Assembly (NCBI GenBank): GCA_900317985.1
Contig: ONJD01000006.1
Location: 1 to 36,435, forward strand
Source: an uncultured Eubacteriales bacterium
GTDB lineage: Bacteria > Bacillota > Clostridia > Oscillospirales > Acutalibacteraceae
Direction of reading: 5' to 3'
DNA length: 36,435 nt
Positions 19,810-26,845 of this stretch are shown piece after piece. How positions within the stretch are numbered: the stretch's first letter is position 1; every line of letters begins with the position of its first letter. The notes beneath the pieces were generated by a model. The model made no database searches and was not told where the DNA came from. It saw only the letters and a program-made list of their open reading frames with translations. The position numbers and the translations under genes are program-made.

Positions 19810-21198
19810 ATGAGCGAACAGAAGTACAGAATCGAACATGACTCTCTCGGCGAGATGAAGGTCCCGGCAGACAAATACTGGGCTGCCCAGACACAGCGTT
19901 CTCACGAGAATTTTGAGATCGGCGTCGGCATCGAGACCATGCCCCGCGAGATCACCCACGCGTTCGGCATCCTGAAAAAGGCCGCCGCGCAGGCCAACAA
20001 CGAACTGAACCCCGCCAAGATGACCGATGAGAAACTGGCCGCCATCACCAAGGCCTGTGACGAAGTCATCGCCGGCGAGCTCAATGACAACTTCCCGCTG
20101 GTCGTCTGGCAGACCGGTTCGGGCACTCAGTCCAACATGAACACCAACGAGGTCATCGCGAACAGAGCCAACGCCATTGCCGGCGTCGAGAAGCTCTGCC
20201 ACCCGAACGATGACATCAACATGTCCCAGTCCTCCAACGACACCTTCCCGACCGCGATGCACATCGCTGCCGTTCTGGCCGTCGAGGACAAGCTCATCCC
20301 CGCGGCGGAAGACCTCATCGCCGAGTTCAAGCGCCTCGAGAAAGAGAACGAGGGCATCGTCAAATCCGGCCGTACTCACCTCCAGGACGCTGTCCCGATC
20401 AGCTTCTCCCAGGAGATCTCCGGCTGGCGCTCCTCCCTCGAGAAGGACGTCGAGCTCCTGAAGCTCACTGTCGAGCCCCTCAAAGCGCTGGCTCTTGGCG
20501 GCACCGCCGTCGGCACCGGCCTCAACGCTCCCGAAGGTTTCGACGTCAAGGTCGCCGAGAAGGTCTCTGCCCTCACCGGCAAAAACTTCGTGACCGCGGA
20601 GAACAAGTTCCACGCGCTGACCTCCAAGGATGAGATCGTCGTCGCCCACGGCGCCGTCAAGGCCCTGGCCTGCGACATGATGAAGATCGCGAACGACGTC
20701 CGCTGGCTGGCTTCCGGCCCCCGCGTCGGTCTCGGCGAGATCGTCATCCCGGCCAACGAGCCCGGCTCCTCCATCATGCCCGGCAAAGTCAACCCGACCC
20801 AGTGCGAACAGGTCACCATGGTGGCGGTCCAGGTCATCGGCAACGACGTCGCCGTCGGCATGGGCGCCTCCCAGGGCAACTTCGAACTGAACGTCTTCAT
20901 GCCGGTCATGGCATACAACTTCCTGCAGTCCGCCCGCCTGATGGCGGAGTCCATCGTCTCCTTCCGCACGAAGTGCGTCTACGGCATCACCGCCAACAAG
21001 GAGAAGATGCACGACAACCTGCACAACTCGCTCATGCTGGTCACCGCTCTCAACCCGTACATCGGTTATGAGAACGCCGCCAAGACTTCCCACCTCGCCT
21101 TCGAGGAGAACATCTCCCTCAAAGAGGCCTGCGTCCGTCTCGGCTTCCTGACCGCTGAAAAATTCGACGAAGTCTTCCATCCGGAAGAGATGATCTGA
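19810..21198 (+). CDS. fumC: Class II fumarate hydratase
   Basis: Interconverts fumarate and malate without an FeS cluster. The 462 residues begin MSEQKYRIEHDSLGEMKVPADKYWAAQTQRS. VWQTGSGTQSNMNTNEVIANRA and the family signature GSSIMPGKVNP are present, as is the AVGTGLNAPEGF segment. These features favour fumarase over aspartate ammonia-lyase, though the two are close. The start at 19810 is chosen because GGAG lies 11-14 bases upstream and the family begins there; the frame is open further up. It leads a plus-strand four-gene operon, with 14 bases to the FeS gene, and so supplies fumarate for the reductase encoded next. Confidence 0.95.
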   Translation: MSEQKYRIEHDSLGEMKVPADKYWAAQTQRSHENFEIGVGIETMPREITHAFGILKKAAAQANNELNPAKMTDEKLAAITKACDEVIAGELNDNFPLVVWQTGSGTQSNMNTNEVIANRANAIAGVEKLCHPNDDINMSQSSNDTFPTAMHIAAVLAVEDKLIPAAEDLIAEFKRLEKENEGIVKSGRTHLQDAVPISFSQEISGWRSSLEKDVELLKLTVEPLKALALGGTAVGTGLNAPEGFDVKVAEKVSALTGKNFVTAENKFHALTSKDEIVVAHGAVKALACDMMKIANDVRWLASGPRVGLGEIVIPANEPGSSIMPGKVNPTQCEQVTMVAVQVIGNDVAVGMGASQGNFELNVFMPVMAYNFLQSARLMAESIVSFRTKCVYGITANKEKMHDNLHNSLMLVTALNPYIGYENAAKTSHLAFEENISLKEACVRLGFLTAEKFDEVFHPEEMI

Positions 21199-21212
21199 GG
21201 AGGAACTGTTCC

Positions 21213-21902
21213 ATGCCGGAAAAAGTGGCACCGAAAATGATCACGATCAACCTGTACGGCAAACGGTACCGTGTCCCGGACAACATGACCATGCTGAAAG
21301 CACTGGAATACTGCGGCTATGCCCCCACCCGGGGCATCGGCTGCCGTCACGGGTTCTGCGGCGCGTGCGCCATGGTCTACCGCATCAAGGGCGAGCGCCA
21401 GCTGCACTACTGCCTCGGCTGCGAGACCCGCGTACAGGACCAGATGTATATTTCCACCATCTCCTACTTCCCGCTGGAGAAGCAGACCTATCACCTCGAT
21501 GAGATCGAGCCCACCGCGGACATGATCCAGCACCTGTACCCGGAGATCTACTCCTGCGTCAGCTGCAACACCTGTACCGCGACCTGTACCCAGGGCCTCG
21601 ACGTCATGGGGTACATCCACGACGCGCAGAAGGGCGACTTCAAGGCCTGCGCCGAGAAGTCTTTCGACTGCATCATGTGCAACTGCTGCGCGAGCCGCTG
21701 CCCCGCCGGCATCTCCCACCCCGAAGTGGCGATGCTCGCCCGGCGGATCAACGGAAAGTACATCGCCCCCGAAGCCAAACACCTCACGGAACGTGTGGAA
21801 GAGGTCAAAAAGGGCGATCTGCTCGAAGATGTCCGCACCCTGATGGCAAAATCCGATGCCGAGATCCGCGAGCTGTACAACAACCGCGAGATCGAGAAGT
21901 AA
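21213..21902 (+). CDS. Fumarate reductase/succinate dehydrogenase-like iron-sulfur subunit
   Basis: A 229-residue electron-transfer subunit. An N-terminal plant-ferredoxin-like 2Fe-2S domain has Cys in GCRHGFCGAC and YCLGC. The C-terminal half has two CxxCxxCxxxC(P/T) clusters: CVSCNTCTATC near 112-122 and CIMCNCCASRCP near 150-161. This differs from standard FrdB, which binds one 2Fe-2S, one 4Fe-4S and one 3Fe-4S cluster through a slightly different pattern. The short form and paired CxxCxxC motifs resemble subunits of soluble fumarate or thiol:fumarate-type reductases. It lies 14 bases after fumC and 13 before the flavoprotein gene. The start ATG at 21213 has GAGGAG upstream. The electron donor is not clear from sequence. 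Confidence 0.85.
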   Translation: MPEKVAPKMITINLYGKRYRVPDNMTMLKALEYCGYAPTRGIGCRHGFCGACAMVYRIKGERQLHYCLGCETRVQDQMYISTISYFPLEKQTYHLDEIEPTADMIQHLYPEIYSCVSCNTCTATCTQGLDVMGYIHDAQKGDFKACAEKSFDCIMCNCCASRCPAGISHPEVAMLARRINGKYIAPEAKHLTERVEEVKKGDLLEDVRTLMAKSDAEIRELYNNREIEK

Positions 21903-21915
21903 GGAGGGCGTGAAC

Positions 21916-23568
21916 ATGTATCCAGAGTATTTACAGCTTTCCCTCGAGAAAGTTGCAGAACACCGCGAAGCGAACACGGCGCTGCAGCCGGAACGCATGA
22001 CCGCGGAAGAAAAGGACGTCCTTCTGAAGGGCTTCCACCCGGACTACCGCACGGACCAGTACACGGAACTGCGGGCCGGGGCCAACAAGGGCGACAAAGT
22101 CAACACGGAGCTCGCCGAGACCCTCATGGGCAAGAGCCGCATCCATGTTGGCGATGTAGACCTGTCCCACATCGACTATGACGTAGACGTGCTGATCATC
22201 GGCGCCGGCGGTGCCGGTTGTGCCGCCGCCATCGAAGCGGACAACGCCGGAGCTTCCGTGCTCATGGCGACCAAGCTCCGCCTCGGCGACGCGAACACGA
22301 TGATGGCGGAAGGCGGCATCCAGGGCGCCACGAAGCCCAATGACTCCCCCGCCCAGCACTTCCTGGACGCTTACGGCGGCGGCCACTACCTCGGCAAGAA
22401 GGAGCTTGTCTACAAGCTCGTCACCGAGGCGCCGGACTGCTTCCAGTGGCTCAGCGACATGGGCGTCGAGTTCGACAAAGAAGAAGACGGCACGCTGATT
22501 GCCATCCACGGCGGCGGCACGTCCCGGAAACGTATGCATGCGGCGAAGGACTACACCGGCGCCGAGATCATGCGGACCCTCCGCGACGAGACCCGCTGCA
22601 GACGGATCCCGTGCCTCAACTACGCGGCCTGCATCGAGCTGCTCCGTGACGAGAGCGGGAACATCGGCGGCGCCGTGCTCATCAACACCAACACGAAGGA
22701 GCTCAAGGTCGTCCGTGCCAAGACCACCATCATCACGACCGGTGGTTCGGGCCGACTGCACATCCAGGGCTTCCCGACCTCCAACCACCACGGTGCCACG
22801 GCGGACGGCCTCGTCCTCGCGTACCGCGTCGGCGCGCCGCTGCTGTTCGCTGACACCATGCAGTACCACCCGACCGGCGCCGCGTACCCCGAGCAGATCC
22901 TCGGCGCGCTCGTCACGGAGAAAGTCCGCGGCCTCGGCGCGAAACTGGTCAACGCGGACGGTGAAGTCTTCATGCATCCGCTCGAGACCCGTGACGTGGC
23001 GGCGGCCGCCGTCATCCGCGAGTGCTCCGAGCACGGCAAAGGCGTCGACATCCCGGGAGGCGGCCAGGCAGTCTGGCTCGACACCCCGATGATCGAGGCC
23101 ATCCACGGCGAAGGCACCATCGTCTCCAAGATCCCCGGCATGTTCAAGATGTTCAACAAGTACGGCATCGACATGCGCAAGGAACCCATCCTCATCTACC
23201 CGACGCTCCACTACCAGAACGGCGGTATCGAGATCAACGAGAAGTGCGAAGTCGCGAACACGAAAAACCTGTACGCGGCGGGCGAAGTCGTCGGCGGCAT
23301 CCACGGACGCAACCGTCTCATGGGCAACTCGCTCCTCGACGTCATCGTCTTCGGCCGCGAGTCCGGCCGGCAGGCAGCCGCCCGCGCGAAGGAAGTCGAC
23401 CATGTCGGCAAGCTGAACATGGACCACGTGGCCGCCTTCGAGAAAGAACTGGCGGACGCGTGGGTGGACACCGGCGTTGTATCGCCCAAGCTCTTCCCGA
23501 GTTATAAAGCGAACTTCCGGACATACCTCGACACCAGTTTCTCGAGCGACAAGGAAGATGAGCAGTAA
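21916..23568 (+). CDS. Fumarate reductase/succinate dehydrogenase-like flavoprotein subunit
   Basis: A 550-residue FAD protein. Seen: FAD dinucleotide motif IIGAGGAGCAAAIEA near 97-112, AEGGIQGA, the active-site QYHPTGA and VRGLGAKLVNADGE region with the catalytic arginine, and HGRNRLMGNSLLDVIVFGR near the C-terminus (family: HGANRLGGNSLLD). It catalyses fumarate to succinate, or the reverse. An N-terminal stretch of ~90 residues precedes the FAD motif, longer than usual and without a twin-arginine or other signal, so the enzyme looks cytoplasmic. The start at 21916 has GGAGGG 7 bases before it. No cytochrome b or other membrane anchor gene is next to it, unlike typical frdABCD or sdhCAB. Confidence 0.88.
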   Translation: MYPEYLQLSLEKVAEHREANTALQPERMTAEEKDVLLKGFHPDYRTDQYTELRAGANKGDKVNTELAETLMGKSRIHVGDVDLSHIDYDVDVLIIGAGGAGCAAAIEADNAGASVLMATKLRLGDANTMMAEGGIQGATKPNDSPAQHFLDAYGGGHYLGKKELVYKLVTEAPDCFQWLSDMGVEFDKEEDGTLIAIHGGGTSRKRMHAAKDYTGAEIMRTLRDETRCRRIPCLNYAACIELLRDESGNIGGAVLINTNTKELKVVRAKTTIITTGGSGRLHIQGFPTSNHHGATADGLVLAYRVGAPLLFADTMQYHPTGAAYPEQILGALVTEKVRGLGAKLVNADGEVFMHPLETRDVAAAAVIRECSEHGKGVDIPGGGQAVWLDTPMIEAIHGEGTIVSKIPGMFKMFNKYGIDMRKEPILIYPTLHYQNGGIEINEKCEVANTKNLYAAGEVVGGIHGRNRLMGNSLLDVIVFGRESGRQAAARAKEVDHVGKLNMDHVAAFEKELADAWVDTGVVSPKLFPSYKANFRTYLDTSFSSDKEDEQ

Positions 23569-23587
23569 GCCGCAGGAGGTATGACTC

Positions 23588-25156
23588 ATGTATGATGTAT
23601 TGATCATCGGCGCCGGCGTCGTTGGCACCGCGATCGCGCGGAGACTCTCCCGTTACCAGCTGAAGATCGCCATCGTGGAGGCGGAAAACGACGTGTCCAT
23701 GGGCTCGTCCAAAGCCAACTCCGCCATCGTCCACGGCGGCTATGCCGAAGCCAACGCGAAGCTGAAAGGCCGGGTCTGCTACCAGGGCCGGCGCCAGTAC
23801 GCCCAGCTCGACAAAGAACTGAACTTCGGGTTCCGTGAGACCGGTTCTCTCGTCATCACCCTGGACGAGGCGGACCTGCCGAAGCTGGAAGCCATCAAAG
23901 AGAACGGCGAGAAAAACGGGCTGCCGGACCTCGAGATCCTCGGGCACGACGAGATCCTCGCCATCGAGCCGAACGTCAATCCGAACGTCAAGTATGCCCT
24001 TTACTGCAAGGGCGCCGGTGTCTGTTCCCCGTACGAGTTCACCGTGGCTCTGGCAGAGAACGCCATCCACAACGGAGCGGAACTGTTCCTGAACTCCCCG
24101 GTCACCGGCATCGACGTCGAGGACGACGGCACGTTCACCGTCCACACCGACGGCGCGGACTTCACGTCCCGGTTCGTCGTGAACGCCGCCGGCCTGCATT
24201 CCGACAAGATCGACCAGATGGTCAACGAACCGACGTTCACGATCACGCCCCGCTCCGGCGAGTACATCCTGCTCGGACGGGGAACAGGCCACGTGCTGAA
24301 CACCGTCGTGTTCTCCATGCCCACGAAGATGGGCAAGGGCATCCTGGTCACGTCCACCTTCCACGACAACCTTCTCCTCGGGCCCGACGCCATCGACGAA
24401 GATGCGGCGACCGCCACGAAGAGAACCAACGTGGATCGCCTTTACAACATTTACAAACAGGGCCTCGCGTCCTATGCGCATGTGGACCCCTCGAAATTCA
24501 TCCGTTCGTTCTGCGGTCTCCGCGCGGTCTCCTCGACCGACGACTTCGTCATCGGCCCGTCGGCCACCAAGGGCTTCCTGAACGTCGCGGGCATCCAGTC
24601 CCCCGGCCTCACGTCCGCGCCCGGCATTGCCGACCTCGTGACGGAGATGCTGGAGGAGGAAGGCCTCAAGCTGGTACCGGACGAGTCTTACGACCCGTAC
24701 CGCAAAGCCATCATCCGGCGCAAGACCGAGATGAAACCGGCGGACTATGTCCACCGTCACCTGGACCTTCCCTACGACGACCCGCACAAGTTCATCTGCC
24801 GCTGCGAGCAGGTCACCGCGGGCGAAGTGAAAGACGCTCTGACCCGTGAGATCCCGGTCATGACCGTCGACGGCGTGAAGCGCCGGACCCGTGCCGGCAT
24901 GGGCTTCTGCCAGGGCGCCTTCTGCCGCAACCGCGTGCGGAAGATGATCGACCTCACCTACGGCACCGCCATCGACCCGCTGAGCGATCAGCAGGAGAGC
25001 GGCTACGAGCGCGTCACCCGCCAGGAGTTCATCGACTACCTCAAGGAACAGGAAGGCGAAGACTTCGACTACGCGGCATTCTGCAAAGAGGCCGCCGTCG
25101 CCATGAAGGAAGACGCCGAACGCGCCCAGGCCGCCCTCGCGGCCCGCGAAAAGTAA
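23588..25156 (+). CDS. GlpA/LhgO-like FAD-dependent oxidoreductase with C-terminal 2Fe-2S (BFD-like) domain
   Basis: A 522-residue flavoprotein. The N-terminal DAO fold begins MYDVLIIGAGVVGTAIARRLSRY with SSKANSAIVHGGY, as in glycerol-3-phosphate and L-2-hydroxyglutarate dehydrogenases. At about 398-450 it has a BFD-type domain with Cys in ICRCEQV and CQGAFC that would bind a 2Fe-2S cluster, as in anaerobic GlpA. Oxidation of a hydroxy-acid or glycerol-3-phosphate would yield electrons that could pass to the fumarate reductase encoded upstream (inference from the operon). The 3' end codes a Glu/Ala/Lys helix. GGAGG sits 9 bases before the ATG. Substrate cannot be fixed from sequence; glpB and glpC are not present. 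Confidence 0.82.
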   Translation: MYDVLIIGAGVVGTAIARRLSRYQLKIAIVEAENDVSMGSSKANSAIVHGGYAEANAKLKGRVCYQGRRQYAQLDKELNFGFRETGSLVITLDEADLPKLEAIKENGEKNGLPDLEILGHDEILAIEPNVNPNVKYALYCKGAGVCSPYEFTVALAENAIHNGAELFLNSPVTGIDVEDDGTFTVHTDGADFTSRFVVNAAGLHSDKIDQMVNEPTFTITPRSGEYILLGRGTGHVLNTVVFSMPTKMGKGILVTSTFHDNLLLGPDAIDEDAATATKRTNVDRLYNIYKQGLASYAHVDPSKFIRSFCGLRAVSSTDDFVIGPSATKGFLNVAGIQSPGLTSAPGIADLVTEMLEEEGLKLVPDESYDPYRKAIIRRKTEMKPADYVHRHLDLPYDDPHKFICRCEQVTAGEVKDALTREIPVMTVDGVKRRTRAGMGFCQGAFCRNRVRKMIDLTYGTAIDPLSDQQESGYERVTRQEFIDYLKEQEGEDFDYAAFCKEAAVAMKEDAERAQAALAAREK

Positions 25157-25169
25157 ATCACACAAAAAG

Positions 25170-25205
25170 AGCCTTCGGAAGCATCAACTTCCGAAGGCTT
25201 TTTTT
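25170..25205 (+). terminator. Terminator of the fumC operon
   Basis: Perfect 12-bp stem AGCCTTCGGAAG/CTTCCGAAGGCT (25170-25181 with 25188-25199), 6-base loop, then a run of T to 25205. It begins 13 bases after the last stop. A run of A precedes it, so it may work in both directions. Confidence 0.92.
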
Positions 25206-25818
25206 CTTATACTGATTCCTTGCCCCTGTTTTTGGCAGCGAGAAAGGCGGAAGGGGTTGGGGCTTGGGGAAGGGGAAGGTGCCTTTCTCCCACGCTCTTT
25301 GGCTTCCCCTTCCCCAAAAACCGGCATATCAAAAGAACGGTCTTTCTAACGGGGTGCAGTGCGGTGACCGGTGCACGGCGTCTGCGCTTCTACGCTCCGA
25401 CACCAGCCCCTTTGGCAGTCACCCGCTGCACCCCTGTCCTTTTCGCCCGTCTCCCCCACAAAACAAGCACGGCTGACTTCAAATGTAGGATTTTTTTGCT
25501 TTTATGGATCGCACCTCCCCACAAACACCGTCTCTGACTATTGAATTGTAGGAATAATAGTGCTTATTCAACAGAAGAAACCCACAAACACAATCTGACA
25601 CCTCGGTACTGTTGGGTTTTGCCTTGGGTTCCGCAACGTAAAACCCAACAGTTTCGCGTTGCTGGCTTTCTTTTGTGGGGATCAACCTGCTCAGAACCCT
25701 TGTTTTTCCTACTGTTTGCTCTTGACCGTTCTCTAATGTGGGGGTGAAACCTTTGGATAGCCTCCAAACATCCTACATTTACATCCTTTTATTCCGATAA
25801 TGTTGGTATGTGCCAGCT
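25206..25818. other. Gene-free stretch with three large inverted repeats
   Basis: No convincing gene on either strand. It holds three pairs of arms. TTGGGGAAGGGGAAG (25264-25278) with its exact complement at 25303-25317. GGGGTGCAGTGCGGTGAC (25351-25368) with an imperfect complement at 25418-25434. CTGTTGGGTTTT (25609-25620) with its exact complement at 25640-25651. Short open frames here are poor in codon use and arise from the repeats. It may hold a structured RNA or decayed mobile-element ends. Confidence 0.6.
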
Positions 25819-26631
25819 TTAGAGCAAATATTGCTCAATCATACGCTTTGCCTCCCTTGCACCAAAAGGCTGTTTTGTGCTTTCCAAGGTATAAATCAGG
25901 TTTTTCCCTTCATAATATCCGTTATAGTGATAAGCTTCTACACGTTTAACCATGTCGTTGGCATACCTCCAATCGTCCATTCTTCCAAAATGTTCCCAAA
26001 CGAATTCTTCTCCGGTTCTTTTGTTGATAACAATAAAGTCTGGGTGGATCTGTCCCAGACCTTTCAGGTAGATGGGACACTCATAACGAAAAACGATTCC
26101 GTATTCCAATAGAAGGTCGACGATTATAGCCTCAGACTTTGACCGTACACGAAGTCCATTCTTGGCATAGTGATTCGGGTCTCCATCATTGAATGGTTTC
26201 GGGTCATAAGGAATCTTTGACCACCGTTCTGCAAAGTCGTCAATGGAAGTCACCAAGGGCTTGACCCATTCCGCTCTAGCAAAAGTCATTTGTTTCATGA
26301 TCGATTGTACTGTTGGCTCAACTTGTAGGGCTAAGATTCCTCGATTTTTCTTTATCTGCTTTCGTAAAATCGCTCTGGCTTTTTCGTTGTATCGCTTTTG
26401 GACCAGTTTGGATATGATGTCTTTTTGTTTGCGAGATAAGTAGTTGCGCCCGGTTTTCCTGTTCCAATAGTATTCCCATTTGCCATTCTTGCTTCTAACG
26501 ATCAAAGAACCTTCCGGGGCGGTTTTCAGTTCCTGCTCAATGAAGTCGAGCATTCGCTCGTATTCTCTGGTCAGAGCCTCCAGTTCTACCCTCCACTTGT
26601 TTTCATCTATGTACTTCGTTTCATATTCCAT
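25819..26631 (-). CDS. Predicted PD-(D/E)XK nuclease-like protein of unknown role
   Basis: A 270-residue protein, notably AT-richer than neighbouring genes, which suggests transfer. Residues 1-125 are basic and helical (KQKDIISKLVQKRYNEKARAIL). The C-terminal part (about 160-260) reads like a restriction-endonuclease fold: RSKSEAIIVDLLLEYGI, then IHPDFIVINKRTGEEFVWEHFGRMDD, giving the E...D...E pattern of a PD-(D/E)XK site (H rather than K after the last acid). I see no domain naming its role; phage-, plasmid- and repair-associated proteins have this form. AAGGAGG precedes the ATG at 26629-26631. The start overlaps the end of the 74-codon ORF, which overlaps dprA, so all three may form one operon. 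Confidence 0.7.
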   Translation of the reverse strand: MEYETKYIDENKWRVELEALTREYERMLDFIEQELKTAPEGSLIVRSKNGKWEYYWNRKTGRNYLSRKQKDIISKLVQKRYNEKARAILRKQIKKNRGILALQVEPTVQSIMKQMTFARAEWVKPLVTSIDDFAERWSKIPYDPKPFNDGDPNHYAKNGLRVRSKSEAIIVDLLLEYGIVFRYECPIYLKGLGQIHPDFIVINKRTGEEFVWEHFGRMDDWRYANDMVKRVEAYHYNGYYEGKNLIYTLESTKQPFGAREAKRMIEQYLL

Positions 26632-26845
26632 GGGTGTCCTCCTTCGCTTTGTTCTCTTCGAGCCCTTCTCCCTGAGGGCTCTTTTTCTTTGTGCTCAATG
26701 GTGTCTGGTCGGGCTGGTCTCTTTTCAGAGGGTGCTTCAGGAGCGGGTTGACCGGTTCCTCGAAGGACAGCTCGTTTGGGACCCGAAGGGCTTTCGTCAG
26801 GACCGGGCGGGTATAGAGGCGATTCACCTCGCTTTTTCGTTTCAT
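26621..26845 (-). CDS. Small basic hypothetical protein (74 codons) between dprA and the nuclease-like gene
   Basis: The start ATG at 26843-26845 overlaps the dprA stop as ATGA, and the 3' end overlaps the next gene by 11 bases. That is the arrangement of translationally coupled genes. The product is Lys/Pro-rich with no Cys, no membrane segment and low complexity in its second half (DQTPLSTKKKSPQGEGLEENKAKED). I do not recognise it. An alternative reading frame here (26607-26870) looks like a shadow. Confidence 0.45.
   Translation of the reverse strand: MKRKSEVNRLYTRPVLTKALRVPNELSFEEPVNPLLKHPLKRDQPDQTPLSTKKKSPQGEGLEENKAKEDTHGI

Noticed and set aside
19810..21198. Aspartate ammonia-lyase instead of fumarase
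   Set aside because: The closely related superfamily shares GSSIMPGKVNP, but the N-terminal and TGSGTQSNMNTNE sequences and the operon with fumarate-reductase-like genes favour fumarase. A small doubt remains.
25541..25747. Short open frames in the 25.5-25.8 kb gap
   Set aside because: They are read from both strands of the CTGTTGGGTTTT inverted repeat, with no start signals; more likely repeat DNA than genes.
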